Assembly (NCBI RefSeq): GCF_016545825.1
Contig: NC_052612.1
Span: 40,841,738-40,905,737, forward strand
Length of the DNA: 64,000 nt
Direction: 5' to 3'
DNA from: Eucalyptus grandis
Lineage: Eukaryota > Streptophyta > Magnoliopsida > Myrtales > Myrtaceae
The number at the start of each line of letters is the position of its first letter. Position 1 is the first letter of the stretch. A program made the translations under genes and the position numbers. This document shows positions 12,209 through 24,245 of the stretch, piece by piece. Below the pieces are notes generated by a model, which was not told the origin of the DNA, did not search any database, and was given only the letters and a program-made list of their open reading frames with translations.

Positions 12209-15200
12209 TCATGAGGATCGGTATACATTTGCTCATATTCAAACTCTTCTTATACGTTGGGAAAGAATGAGAGGGAGGGATTGAATCGAACGGTGGTGAA
12301 AATATATATTTTCTCATGTTATTTGTTCGAGATGATTGTTTGCCGTAATTTCTGATACACTAAGCGAGTTTTATCTCGTTATTTTTCTAATGGAATGGTG
12401 ATCCAACATAAATTGCAAACTTGTTGACTAAATTAGAATGATAATTCACTATATTCAGCTTTGCAGATTCACTTCTCAACTAATACTCCAATCGATTCAC
12501 GAAAAATATTTTTCATGAATTGAAAGAATCAAGTTGAATTGAGAGAAAAAAAAAATTGACAAGAAGGAAAAAACTCTCTCTAAACCATCAAATCAATAAA
12601 AACTAACTATTTTTTTTTTTTAAATTGATGCTGATAGAAAATATTTATCTTTATCGTGAATTTTCCAGTAAAACAAACATATCCTAACATAAATATCACT
12701 ACTCATTACGTCCAAAATTATCTCGTCCGCCACCTTCTTTTGGAACCTGGAGAACCTGTTTTCAAATATCAATGCGGTCGTTGTAATGACTCATGAATAC
12801 ATGATGGATGATATCTTGAAAAGCAAAGGAAAGTTCTCCCTCGCTAGGATGAATGCAGTTCATAGAAACAGGGGAATGCACAAGTATCATCGTTGGAAAA
12901 TTCGTTCCAAAGGAAACCATTCTTAAGTTATTTCCAAATCTTCGGATGTATTTCGCTAATACTATGAAAGTCATTTTCCAACATCTATCGCTGGAAAAGT
13001 ATGAAACATGCATTTGAGGAATAGTCTCAAGTGTAACTCTAAATCTTAGGTTCAGGTGTTGAGGACTTTGGTTCGGTTGTTGGGTCCAAACGGGGTATCG
13101 ATGACTTGAGCAACTGTTAGGGACCTAAGCCCAAGTGCCAAAATCTCAAGCATGGCATTGAGGTCTTAGCTTGTTGGGCACCTAGCTTTAGGTGAACCCA
13201 GGTATAGGCATCGGTGACTTGAGTGTGAGAACCAAGAACTTTGGCTTGGTTGTGAAGCTCTTAAAGCCAGCTTTAAGGGATTTGCGCTCAGCCTAATGAG
13301 ACCTAGGCACATCCTTAGTGGAGCAAGACATGGGCACTGAGGAACTAGTTATGGGCGCTGAGATCTGGGACTCAGTTGTGGAGATATGTTAGGATTCAAT
13401 GCACAATCACAAGAAAATAAAGAATAAAAATGATAAAAGTAAAATGGCACACAAGGTTTTATCATATTTCATCCATAATTAGGGTTACATCTTGCAAGGG
13501 ATTCCATTATAATTAGCACATTATATCTTTCTATTATATTCCTCAATTATAAAAGAAAAAGTGTGAGGGTATTTAGGCTAGTTGTGAGTTCCCAAGCAAC
13601 AGGACACGGGCTTGGGATCCTAAGGACCTTACCTTGGCCTATGAGGATCTAGCCTTTAGCACTGAAGTCCTAAACCTGAGTGATGGGAGCTAGTCGTGTT
13701 TAATTTTTTTTTTTTTTAAATTTTAAAAAGAGAAAGTTATTTTCATGAATTTAGGCATGCTTTTTCATTATCTAACTCTAGTTGTATGTGCACCAAGAGA
13801 GAACTCCGTTGGCCTCCCCATTTTGACATCAATCATTCATGCCTTCTTCCATATTAGGTCCATGCCCATGCGGCTTATAAACTTATTCTAATCTCAATAG
13901 ATTGTTTTCACTACTTAAACAGTATCGGGTTCGACTTATTTGGAGGAGACGTGATTATATTTATCATGTTTAGTATGCTTCAAATATATTTAATGGGGGG
14001 TTGCTAACTTCACTTATCTTTTGGTGGACACGACATTACTTGTGTCCCCTAAGTCAAAGGATGCAAACACCTAAAGCTTGAAACCACCGCCAGGCCCACT
14101 TTGAAAGCCGGAGTTGAAGGTAATGTAATGGAATGGATATGGACGATTGCTTGATATTATCATAGCTGATTAAATTAGACTTTAAAGTATAGATTAAGTA
14201 CAACATTAGGTATGACTGAGTTTCAAATGTTCCCGGCAATAACCAGTACCTAATCCTAAAAAACTGCTCATCTCTCCAAGTTTGCTAATTCCGCCTAATC
14301 TGCATTAATCCCAGGTTCCTTGCCATTACATCTATTTTAGGCACGCGCTGCTAGATTTAAGGATAAAAACCGGTCGGTGTACAATGAACTAGGGCGATGC
14401 GAAAGCCCTACAATTTTATGGAAGGATTGTACCAAACGGGCTTTTGGTGAAATTGTGGAAATATAATCGGAGAATATTAAACATGGATGATAGTAATAAA
14501 AAGCATCTGAAATCGATTCTTTTGTCTTGATGTGAATGTTTGCGCGTTTCACGGGCCAAGTGCCAGCCAATTGAGGCAGATCAAAAGGATTGCCGGGATG
14601 GCCCTCATGCAATTCGATTGAATAATCAAACTAAGCTCTCAATTCTGGTGGAAACCCCATCAATCATCATCTTTGACAAGGAGACATTGCAGAAACATTT
14701 AACTTGCGTAATAAAGACGACGGGAAACCGGTTTTCCATGTGGGTCATGGGACTTCATGGCTCAATTGAATTTTCTTGTTTGGATTAGGGTCACTTGTTC
14801 AATCAGTCACCATCTTTATCGTGGCCCGGCATTAGAAAAATATCTTCGATGGCCGAGGCCGGTCCCACATCTCATGACCCAAGAGATTCAATAGAGCTGA
14901 TGGGCATCCATCTGCTATCAAAGTCTTAACTTTTCGCATAGAAGTGCCCAGGCTGTACCTCGTTATTGGATAACGCATGATTCTCTTTCCAGTTAACTAG
15001 AAAGTTCACTGCTAATCCAGGGTTTAGCACACTGGATTGGTGCAGATCCGGCACTCAGTTAGCTCCATTGGCATACTGCCAAATATTAATCAGTTGAAAT
15101 AATAGTTATGACTAATGGTACCAAGTCAAATGCTGCACCATGGTAGAAGCAACTCGCTCGAGATTTACTTGTTAATCGCAAGTTCCATCCCACACCTTCC

Positions 15201-15587
15201 TATGGCGATTTTTGTGACCCAAAATTATCAGAGGAGATTCATCCACTCCCGTGACTAAGATGCAAGTATCAACTCGTGAATAGATGATCAGTGAAATGAC
15301 TACTCCATCCAATTAACGATATAAACCACCATAACAGCTCATACTAATTAGTCTTGATTTATATTCAATTATACACAAAATATAATAATTAGGAATCCAT
15401 CATCCAAAATACAGATAAAAGTAAGGATCTTTAAGTGCATATTCACTAACAGATAGAGAAGACCCTACATGTTCCATCATGTATAAGGAGAATCTGCACT
15501 GGCAAAACATACTAGAGATAGTGGACCCACATGAACTGTGTTCAGGAATCTTTTTTATGCAAACCAATCCAAAGTGGCAATTTCTCC
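12209..15587. other. Intergenic region with a degenerate minisatellite
   Basis: No convincing coding region on either strand. Apart from the minisatellite-like stretch at about 13030-13420 and a poly-T run near 13700-13720, I see only short chance ORFs. The last 200 bases (about 15390-15587) are the 3' flank of the DUF6821 gene and have a diverged copy at 33673-33870. Confidence 0.5.
13030..13420. repeat. Degenerate tandem (minisatellite-like) repeat
   Basis: Variants of the phrases GGCATTGAGG / GGCACTGAGG / GGCGCTGAGA, GACTTGAG and (G)GCTTGGTTGT / GACTCAGTTGT recur roughly every 45-65 bases, interspersed with CTTAGC/CCTAGG words. A further diverged unit appears near 13655-13690. It reads like an old tandem array that has drifted. 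Period and copy number need computation. Confidence 0.45.
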
Positions 15588-16942
15588 TCAAATGCCAATA
15601 CCATCATAGTAACCTCCATAAGTAATGTGAGCCCTGGACAAAGGAACCCCTCTTGCTGCTGAAATTGCTTCGTTCAGCTTGGTTGCCTGATGAACCACTT
15701 GCTTGATTCTCTGCAAATCACATGTTGAGCTCCTTAGTGTTTTTTTTTCTTTGGTAAAATCTGGCCTTTTAGGCTTTTGGTTTCAGCTCCAGAGGTTCCT
15801 AAAATTGGGAATTGAGAAATAACTCATGACATGCACCACCTGGAATTTGAAAGAACACATGTTTTGTTTTTCCTTTGGGAGGCTTCTTGAGCACTAATTT
15901 CGCAGTTAATTCGCTGTAAATATTACTTTTCTTGGCTGATTCAAGAAGATTGCAGATCATAGAATACTGGGTTGCCAATGAAAGTTCCATGTTACTTAAA
16001 CAGGTCGATTGGACACAATTTCGGGTATGATTCGCTTCTTTTAGCAGCATATCAAACAGAGAAAGCTCATGGAGACATCTTATTGGTGCAGCACTCAGAA
16101 TATAAGGCCAAAAGGACAAGCTCTGAACCAAATATTGCATGAAAGGGTGCTAAAATTGGGGAAAATTGCTGTACCTTGTCATCAGTGTAGATCTGAAACC
16201 GAAGCTTCTGATTCTGCTGGCTCTCTTTAGCCCTCTGGCTTCCAAGAACGAAGATGCAGATGGTAGCAGCAGCGACTCCGAAAGAACAGAGAGCTCCAAT
16301 CCCGGTGAAGCCCCATTTCCATATGTTCAGACCACCTCTATTCTCATCCCAAGTGGCCTCCTCTGCATCGCAATCACTGTCCTGTTGCTTCTTGGTCACG
16401 CCCACGACATCTCTGGCGGTGACCTCATGCCTCTTTCTTGGAGAGCAAGAACTGTCAAGAACTGACTCACCTTGGAAGGCTCCTGCATCAAGCTGGGGCA
16501 CAAAAATTCCTCGAGCCCCGGACCTCGGTGAGTCCATTTTCATGTCGGCAAATTCGGGTTCCGTCATCTTCTTGAAGAAGACTTGGGAGACCATGTCCTG
16601 GTCAGCTTCCTCCAGTCCCATGGCCGTGCCATCATCGGGAGGCTTGATCACCTTCTCGGTGATCAGGGACGGGAGTTTGATCTCCACAGGCACCTTGATG
16701 ATCTCCCTCATCAGCCTCTCATCCGGCGCCGGCGGCGGATCGAATTGGATCGGCACCACCGGGACGACCCGGCTCGGGGCCTTCGAACTCGGGGACGGGC
16801 ACCGGAAGTAATCCATGTTGAAGACGCTCTTTTGATCAGGAGGGGGGCTGTGCCTCCTCGAGAAGATCTTGTCGCCCTCATTGAAATCAAGATAGCCATC
16901 GACAGGAAGCAACTCCCACTCATCAAGATCCATTTTTTCCAT
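15588..16942 (-). CDS. DUF6821-type single-pass membrane protein, 296 aa, two exons
   Basis: Plant protein of unknown function. Exon 1 is 16942-16175 (256 codons) and exon 2 is 15710-15588. The intron is GT-AG and the frame closes at TGA. The N-terminus has the family opening MDLDEWELLPVDGYLDF; the middle has VSQVFFKKM and FADMKMDSP. One hydrophobic helix lies at about 211-234 after NIWKWGFTGIGALCSFG. The C-terminus runs LRFQIYTDDK, then RIKQVVHQATKLNEAISAAR and HITYGGYYDG. Only one membrane segment and no signal peptide suggest a tail-side anchor, probably in an internal membrane (inference). Two ATGs four codons apart could start the protein; I took the upstream one. Pieces of this gene and its promoter are duplicated at 19265-20525 and 33673-34230. 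Confidence 0.87.
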
Positions 16943-18330
16943 AGGAAGTGGGAGGACTCGTCTGGTGGTAGAGGGAAGGTTAATATAAGATGCGTTGCTT
17001 CTGTGGGGAGTTGAAATTTCTCCGGCGACCCTTTTGAATTATTGAATCAAAGGGAGAGGTGGGTTTGGTCTATCATGGAGTGTGACGTGGGATTGGAGTG
17101 AGAGCAAGCTTCCCTAAGATGGTGTGTCTTCTTGCTCTTGGGAGCGAAAGATTGAAAACCAATTAGGAAAAGGGAGGGAGGCTCATGATACGACGGGGGT
17201 TTGAGGCGGGTGCTTATCCTCCCACGAGTGGACAAAAGGAAGGCGGTCCGTTTGGGGCCCACGTTGAGGGGAGAATTCCCTCTTTGAAACGTCCTTGGAT
17301 GTGCCCTCCCTTTTTTGCTTCTCCCCCAAATTAACCGTATATTTTGTGGGATATTTTCAGCTAATTGCCTCCTTGGAATTCTGGGTGTGTGTTTTCAAGG
17401 AAGTCCTGCAAATGAACATCTCCCAATCTAGCAATCTGGGTGGTCCTGCATAGCTTCAAATACACTAATCCAATTTTTTTAGCTGCAAATGTCCGTTGCT
17501 TGGCCGAGGGTGCATGGGAATGGTAGGGACTAGGATGGGCCTTTATAGTGAAAAAGCACACAAAAGAAGAAAAAAGAAAAAGATGAAAGTAAAAGTCCTC
17601 ACAGCTGCCCTTGTTTCGGTATCTTCTTTTGAGCCTTTCGTAACAAGATTTGGTTAAATACTAAAAACGTGATTGAATGTTCTAAAGTTCGCCTGGATGC
17701 ATCCGCAATCTTTTATGAATCTCAATTTCGGCAGGCATATATACACTTTTGTGACACAATCTGACTTCCTTCCCTTGTCTCTCTCATTGGCATCAAGAGA
17801 TATCGGATTTGGGTTCATGAGCTGTAATTGGTTGTGGGTCAGCATCACATCCAAATCCCCCAACACGATTCTGTGCACGCGTTTGAAAAATACGGATCGG
17901 TATAGATTAGGGGTCTAAATTATATGAAGATGATTCTCATTTCTAACCTTGCAAGCCAAGTCAAAATTTCAATGGATTCCATGCCAACTAGTATTTTCTC
18001 CAAAAGGAAAAAGATCTTTTACAGAATCTGGTTTCTTAGTGGTCAACAGTTGCGTCCGGAGGTGTCGCTTGCTGCCATTTTCAGCGAACGTGACATGTGT
18101 CCTTGGCTCCTTGTACAGCCAACGATTGCGTGCTCGTTTTGGTAGCTCGTGTTCCTTCTACGTACACTACCGAGCGCTTGGCTTGCATTCTCGCAAGTTC
18201 TAACCTCTGTCGCTTGCGACTGAAAATGAACCGCCCACGTCCCCTGGAAGAGAAACTAGAAGAGAGAGCCCGTCTAACATGGCAAAAAGCGATGCTGGGT
18301 TGCTTTCTAGAAGCACAAACGTAGGTTTAA
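16943..18330 (-). promoter_or_regulatory. Upstream region of the DUF6821 gene, duplicated elsewhere
   Basis: The promoter-side flank shares long stretches with 19544-20525 and, for its distal part (about 17372-17660), with 33896-34180. Shared phrases include GTGGTC(C/A)TGCATAGCTTC and ATCCAATT. No gene is seen here; short ORFs at 17673-18324 overlap in different frames without motifs. A weak AT-rich TATA-like stretch lies near 16981-16990. Confidence 0.5.
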
Positions 18331-18625
18331 TGTCGTCTGTTCGGTTTCTTTATTCGTGGGTTTTCGACCGTCCGGAGAATAGAAAAATCTAGGGGCTCAC
18401 GTTAGGTAAATATGATAATATGGGATGGAAGATTGTCGATTGCGAGACTTCTTTGTCAGCTGTAAAAAAAATAGGCTTTTCGAGACTAGAGGTGGGTTCT
18501 TGGTCTGCCATCACAGGTCCAAAACTCAATATGCAGACTCCCAGTAATGCACGCAAACTAGAAACATCAAGAATTAGCCGAAAGAAGGCACTTCCTGCCA
18601 CGACCGAAAAGTTGAAAAAAAAAAA
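18331..18625. repeat. Segmental duplication module D1, copy 1
   Basis: Collinear with 31308-31560: both contain AATGT(C/T)GTCTGTTCG, CGTGGGTTT, ATATGGGATGGA and CAGACTCCCAG(T/A)A in the same order with many substitutions. Noncoding in both copies. Confidence 0.7.
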
Positions 18626-18915
18626 CAGCAGGCCCTTCAAAGAGCAACAAGCCTTGGAGCATTAGAATTCGAGCTTAAATTCAGGCCAGTCAGCTCACCC
18701 GATCGAGTTGCCATGAACCGAAAGGGAAACTTGGATCCGATGGTAAGACTTAAGATACCGAGAGATAGAGATGCAGCAGTTTGAGTACATCAAATATACA
18801 ATGCTCGGTTGGTTACTCCCAATTAAAAAAAGGGGCAAAACAAGGAAAACAGCTTTCAGCTATTTGGAGTATTCTAACAGCAAAATCTCCACTCCTATTA
18901 TTAATAAATTGGCAT
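18626..18915. repeat. Segmental duplication module D2, copy 1
   Basis: Collinear with 35134-35455. Shared phrases in order: CAAGCCTTGGAGCATTAGA, GCTTAAATTCAG, TACAATGCTCGGTTGGTT, GGGCAAAACAAGGAAAAC and TTTCAGCTATTTGGAGTAT. Noncoding. Confidence 0.78.
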
Positions 18916-19264
18916 AAACTCTTCTCAAGTAAACAAAGGGTATGAAATATGATATTTGTTTAAAGGGCCGAAACTATGTAAGGACCACTTGATTTCGACT
19001 TGGGGCTGCACAAGTTCTCACGTCCACTTATCAGCAAGCCTTTTCTGGGGTGCGGCCCATTTGAAATACATCGGGGCCAGAAGTATACCGAGCGCGGCGA
19101 TTTGTACAGTTGTCGCATTTCTCGTGTGCCCGAGATGGTACGAAAATGAACTCCGGCGGCGGTGGCTAATGTCCATGTTTCGATTTTATTTTATTTTTTG
19201 GTTGCAATCCATGTTTCCAGTTTAATGAGATTGCATGTTACGAAAGTAGCTAATAATTTTTTCA

Positions 19265-19540
19265 GTGATCAGGGACAGGTGTTTGATTTTCTAAGGCAGC
19301 TCGGTGATCTCCCTCATCGGCCTCTCATCTGGCGCTGGCGGATCGAATTGGATCGGCACCACTGGGATGACCTGACTCGGGGCCTTCGAACTTGGGGATA
19401 GGCACCGGAAGTAATCCATGTTGAAGATGCTCTTCTGATCAGGATGGGGCTGTGCCTCCTCGAGAAGATCTTGTCGCCCTCATTGAAATCAAGATAGCCA
19501 TGGACAGGAATCAACTCCCACTCATAAAGATCCATTTCGG
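19265..19540 (-). pseudogene. Truncated, frameshifted copy of the DUF6821 gene 5' end
   Basis: This matches 16660-16936 of the intact gene. The minus-strand frame from ATG 19535 begins MDLYEWELIPVHGYLDFNEG, close to the parent opening. Then the C-rich run after the RRHSP codons is two bases shorter than in the parent (near 19443), which shifts the frame. Homology stops near 19265, about a third of the way into parental exon 1, so the membrane helix and the conserved C-terminus are absent. It lies about 2.6 kb from the parent in the same orientation, so it arose by segmental duplication, not retrocopying. Confidence 0.85.
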
Positions 19541-20525
19541 GGTAAGGGACGTGTTGTGGGAGAGAAGGTTAAAATAAGAAGCGTCTGCTCCTTTTTGGGG
19601 GTTGAAATTTCTCTTGGTGACCCTTTGAATTGTTGAATCAAAGGGAGGAGAAGGACGTGGGTTTGGGCTATATCATGGAGTGTGATGTGGAATTTGAGTG
19701 AGAGGAAGCCTCCCCAAGATGGCGGTGTACTCTTGCACCTGGGAGTGAAAGATTGAAAACCAATTGGCCGAAAGGGAGGGAGGCTGATGACGTGACAGGG
19801 CTTGAGGCGAGTGCTTATCCTCCCAAGAGGGGACAAAAGGAAGGTGGTCCGCTTGTGCCCCACGTTGAGGAAAATTCCCTCTTTTTTATTTTTTATTTTT
19901 TGTCGAGAAAAATTCCCTCTTTGAAGAGTTCTTGGATGTGCCCTTCCTTTTCCCCCCCCAATTTCCTCCCCCAAAATTAACCATATCTTTCGCGGGATAT
20001 ATTCAACTAATTGCCTTCTTTAGATTTCTGAGGTGGTATGTCCTTAAGCGAGTCTTGCAGATGAAGGTCTCCCGTAATCTGCCAATCTGGGTGGTCATGC
20101 ATAGCTTCAAACACACTGATCCAATTGTTTTAGCTGCAAGTATGTCGGTTGCTTGGCCGAGGATGCATGAGAATGATTGGGACTAGAAAGGGCCTTCGGA
20201 GTGAAAATGGGCACAAAAAGAAAAAAGATGAAAGTGAAAGTCCTCACAACTGTCCATCCCTCCAATACGATTCTGTGCACACATTTTAAGAATACGGATC
20301 AGTATAGATTAGGAGGGGTCATGATTATACGAAAAGGATTTTCATTTCTAATCTTGTCACTTAAGTCAAAATTTGATGGATTCCATCCCCAAGTGGTAAG
20401 GAAAAAGATTTTTTTTTTTTTTTTTTTTTTTTTGAGAATCTTGGTTTCTTAGCATGGCAAAAGTGATGCCGAGTTGTTTTCTAGAAGTGCAAGCGTAGGT
20501 TTCTTTTTTCGTGGGTCTTCGATCG
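19541..20525 (-). repeat. Duplicated promoter-side flank of the DUF6821 gene (copy B)
   Basis: Collinear with 16937-18370 with deletions. Shared phrases include GAATCAAAGGGAG, ATCATGGAGTGTGA, GTGGTCATGCATAGCTTC, TGGCCGAGG and TTTCTAGAAG. A poly-T tract at 20409-20433 interrupts it. It belongs to the same block as the truncated gene copy at 19265-19540. Confidence 0.8.
20409..20433. repeat. Poly-T tract
   Basis: About 25 consecutive T. The parental copy near 18010 has only a short AAAAGG/TTTT stretch, so the run expanded after duplication, or marks a decayed insertion on the opposite strand. Confidence 0.9.
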
Positions 20526-21089
20526 AGATATCACCAATTGATTTTTAGTATGGTGAAAACTTTTAAGAGGTTAAAATTACCTCTTTACTTTACCTATGCA
20601 TAAACAAGAGGTGTTTCTTTTCTTAAAAAAGAAAACTAGGCAAAAGAAAAATTAAGAGTAGGCCAAAATAAAAATAAAAAATAAAAAGCAATTAAGCAAC
20701 AGGAGTAGGAATAGCAACAATAACAAAGGCGTTTCTTCTATTATTGTTAAATCGTCGAGTTAGATGACATGTGATAATTAATTAGTATACCGATTTGAGA
20801 TTTTGGTTTTCATTTATCTCGATTGTACCAGTTTTCTAATTTTTTGTTGTATTAATCCAATTTAACATAGAGTATATTCGTTATAAATGTACCTTTTTGA
20901 AATTTTTGGTAATAAAAAAATTTAATTTAGGATAAATTTATCATAAGTATATTAATTTGGGTTTTTTTTATGGTCATTTAGGATAAATTTATTATGAGTG
21001 TACGGATTTTTAATAATCAAAAAAATTAATTTGAATAAATTTATCACGGGAATATGATTTGGAATTTTTCCTCGTATTTAACTCAAAAA

Positions 21090-21402
21090 TAAAATTGAGT
21101 GACAGTAGGAGTAGCACAAGTAGTAACAGCAGCAGTAGCAGGAGAAGCAGGAGTAATAAAACGAAGAATCAAATTCGCTTGGGAAGGTTTTGCTTTTGCT
21201 TGTACTTTGATCATGACCACAACGTGGAGGCCACCTCCACAGGTATCTCCACCTGCTCCAACTGCTCCGGTCCTTAGAAATAGAGTGGCAGCACCGTAGC
21301 AAATGTCCTTGTTGCAGACTTGCAGAATTTCATTTAAGGCCTTTTGCCCCTCCTCATGTAGCTCCTGAAACAAGTGCTAGTGCTGGCCCCTCCACACCCC
21401 TC
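21090..21402 (-). pseudogene. Unrecognised coiled-coil / Pro-Ala exon, family copy 1
   Basis: The minus strand has a T-rich stretch and a CAG acceptor near 21403. An open stretch follows: FQELHEEGQKALNEI, a Gly-rich middle, then a Pro/Ala/Thr tail (FITPASPATAAVTT). It aligns by eye with 32716-33064 and 34250-34560: the HDEAEKAL/HEEGQKAL-type helix, the GGAGCAGTTGGAGCAGGTGGAG phrase and the Pro/Ala tail recur, the tail in a shifted frame in copy 2. I do not recognise the protein. No complete gene is present, so these are remnants of a small family. Confidence 0.5.
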
Positions 21403-21500
21403 TGGAAACAATAAATATAAACATATATAAGACCCGTTTTAGAAAAACCCAAATAGAAAAAGGGAATATTAAAACTCACGAGCTTGTCAACTTATATTAA

Positions 21501-22310
21501 TTGTGCGTTTGGTAACGATTACGTTAGGGTAGATTCGATCGGGCGGATTCTTTTTATTCTGTTTCTAAGCCGATTCTAAGCATTTTGAGCCGTTTGGAAT
21601 CGTCCAAAATTTCGATTACGGAATAGAATTACATTTGATATTTGTGTTTATTAATTATGTTCCAAATCAATTTTTTTAATTTTTAAATAAATATTTTACT
21701 TTTTACTTGTTTTTCTTTACTTTTTCATATTTTCCTTTTTTTTTTTTTCCTTTTTCTCATCTTCTTCTTCTTTCTTGTGGCCGGTCGCCGGCCAGAGCGT
21801 CGCCAGCCCTCGTCGGCAACTGGGTGAGGCTCGCCTAGCCCCGCCGGTGGCCAGGCTGACCTCGCCGGGGCCGGGCGAGGCTCGCCCGAGCCACCGGTGG
21901 GGGCTGGGCGAGCCTCGCCCGGCCACCGTGGGGCTGGGCAAGCCTCGGGGTTGGGCGTCGCGAGGCTTGCCCCGCCCAGCCCCCGGCGAGCTCGCGGACC
22001 TCGCCCTAGTCCGGCGAGCCTTCGACGAGCTCGCCGGACCGGCGGCGGATGGCGGGACGGCGGCGACGGGCGGCGAGCGGTGGCGGGCGTGGTGGATGGC
22101 GGACGCGAGATGGCTGAAGGGAAGAAGGAGGTTCTTGATTTTGATTCTCAAATTCGTTCCCGGAACAAAAATCAACCTTTTTTTGTTCTTGATTCTATTC
22201 CCAACTGCTCCTGGAACAAAAATTTTACCAAACGCGATTCTAGGCCCAAACTGATTTCGGGAACAAAGAATCAGAATTTGGCCCTGTTTGGATGGTTACC
22301 AAACAGAGCC
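21501..22310. mobile_element. PIF/Harbinger-like non-autonomous element, copy 1
   Basis: 810 bp, flanked by TAA on both sides (21498-21500 and 22311-22313), the 3-bp target site typical of PIF/Harbinger. The ends are imperfect inverted repeats built on GTTTGGTAAC / GTTACCAAAC. A second element of the same family, with its own TAA flanks, is at 31888-32674. The interior has T-rich arms around a GC-rich core of GGCGAGGC/GCCTCGCC words that form inverted repeats. Long Arg/Pro/Ala ORFs through the core on both strands are compositional artefacts. No transposase is present. Confidence 0.8.
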
Positions 22311-22313
22311 TAA

Positions 22314-23009
22314 TTGTCCTACCATTTTTTTCTGGGCGCTTTGAAAGGCATCGAATCTGATGCGGAGCGCAATGCGATGCTCCATGGAGTCCTTTGAGCG
22401 AGAGAGAGAGAGACTCTGAGAGGACGAGAAATTCTCTGTACTAAATAAAATTCTTTACAGGATCAAGACGTCCATGCACGGGGTATTAGCCTTACCCCGC
22501 CTGCTAGTCTGCTCTATATTTCGATACATCATTGTGAATATTACATCGTCCTATTTATATGTTTCATGAGATGACTATTTAAAATAACATCCATCAATTA
22601 AGATTGTGCAATCTTGCTTTCTATAAATAATTAATAGTAATGTCATAATTGTCTTTTAACATAGAATAATATCCTATAGAAAAATGTAAGAATCTCTAAT
22701 ATAATACCACTATCAGGTCAACGTGCATAATATGAGGATTTTATTATGTCTATCGGTTAAATATCAGCATTTGTCAATCACGCAAACAGTTCAATAATAA
22801 TAATAATAATGAACTCTTACGCTTGACAGCGTCTGCGACTCCATGTTAACCATGGCAGCAAAAGCTAGTAAATATATCGTACAGGAGAGTGAAAAGTGAA
22901 TCACAATAAATGCTAGTAAATATGCAGTACAGGAGAGGTAAAAAGTAATACAGCAGAAAAAGAAAGATCTACCCGATAAATTTTATTGACAACCAAAACA
23001 AAATCCTAT
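22314..23009. other. Intergenic; short AAT repeat
   Basis: AT-rich with an (AAT/TAA)n run at about 22793-22811. The stretch 22855-22945 contains two copies of AGTAAATAT…GTACAGGAGAG about 60 bases apart. No gene seen. Confidence 0.5.
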
Positions 23010-24245
23010 CAAAGTGCCAAAAATCCTAGGTTTATTGCACTATTACCAATTTAGTCTCAGATTTTTTAATTTTGTTAGCTGAGTTCTAAACTTTTTACAT
23101 TTTTCCAATTAAGTTTATCCATAAATTATGATAGGAATATGTCAATGATCTTACGTAGCACAATTAACGCTGACATAAATAAATTTTAATAGTATTTATT
23201 TTTTATTTTTTATATTTTTAGAGATTTTTTTATTCTTTTTCCTTCTTTAATTTTTTGGTTGGAAAAAGTAGATGCCAAGAAGATGAAAGAGTTTTCCAAT
23301 AAATTTCACTTCCAACCAAAATACAATCCTATTAAATTATCCATTTTTTTTTAAATCTATTACACTTTTGTCAATTTGATCTTAAGCCTTTTAATTTTGA
23401 TAATTGAGTTTTAAACCTTTTTGACGATTTGCCAATATAGTTCATAGGGTGAATTTTCGTAGAAAATCGCTGATATTAAAGTTGGTCATTCTACATGGTA
23501 CAATATGTACTTACGTGAATAATTTTTTGAAATTTTTTAAAATAGTTTCTAAATTTTATTCTTTTTTTCTTCATTTCTTTTCCTTTTTCTTTTATGTTTG
23601 CTACACCATAAGCAATGGCTGGCCTCCCTTGGGCGAGGGTAGGCGTCACTGCCATAGGCAAGAGTTAACCTTGGCGGGCCTTGCGTAGGTGAGGGCAAAT
23701 ATTAGCTAGGAAGAGCGCCAGGGCAGCAAGGGCCCCTTCATCAAATTTGACTAGGCTGACTCTCACTTGGTGATATTGCCCTTGCTTAGGGTGAGGGGGC
23801 CCTTACATGAGCTTGCCCTTGTCAATTAAATTCTAAATATTTTCACATTTTATTAGTTGAGTCTATCCAACCAAAATTGGTCAAAAATTGCTAATGTGGG
23901 CAGCTAGTGCTAGCAAATGAGGTGATGCCATGGCCTATGGCCGGCGAAGGTCAACCGGCAACCCTTGTTGATCCACTCTCCAAAAAACCTTTTTTTTATA
24001 AAAAAAGCAAAGGAAAAAGAAAAGAAAGAAAAATCATAAAAAATAAAAAAAATTATTAAATTTTACGCGGTCGTGCCACGTAAGATGGTCGACATCCACA
24101 TCATTGAAAACCTATCAATTTTGGTCGGACAAACTCAATTGTAAAATGTGAAATATGTTTAAAATTCAGTTGACAAAATTTAAAAATTTAAAAATGCATT
24201 GGTAATAGTGCAATAGATTTAGAATTTTTTTGGATAATTTTCCTG
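23010..24245. mobile_element. Long-TIR non-autonomous element (probable MULE-like), nested
   Basis: About 150-200 bp at the left end (TATTGCACTATTACCAAT, then ATTTTGTTAGCTGAGTT) recurs inverted at the right end (CAGTTGACAAAAT, then ATTGGTAATAGTGCAATAGA). A further left-end-like copy at 23330-23510, preceded by a repeat of the outer flank CCAACCAAAAT, and partial ends near 23820-23900, indicate nesting. The core is GC-rich with GGGCGAGGG / CCTTGCC words, like the Harbinger-like elements nearby. Long TIRs are typical of Mutator-like MITEs. I did not pin down target-site duplications. Confidence 0.65.

Noticed and set aside
21717..22313. Long Arg/Pro/Gly/Ala ORFs on both strands
   Set aside because: They follow the GC-rich core of the Harbinger-like element; all frames are open because stops are AT-rich. 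The same happens at 31998-32736.
22793..22811. CRISPR-like or other prokaryotic repeat array
   Set aside because: It is only a short AAT run. Nothing in the window has regular repeats with unique spacers, and the genome is clearly plant nuclear.
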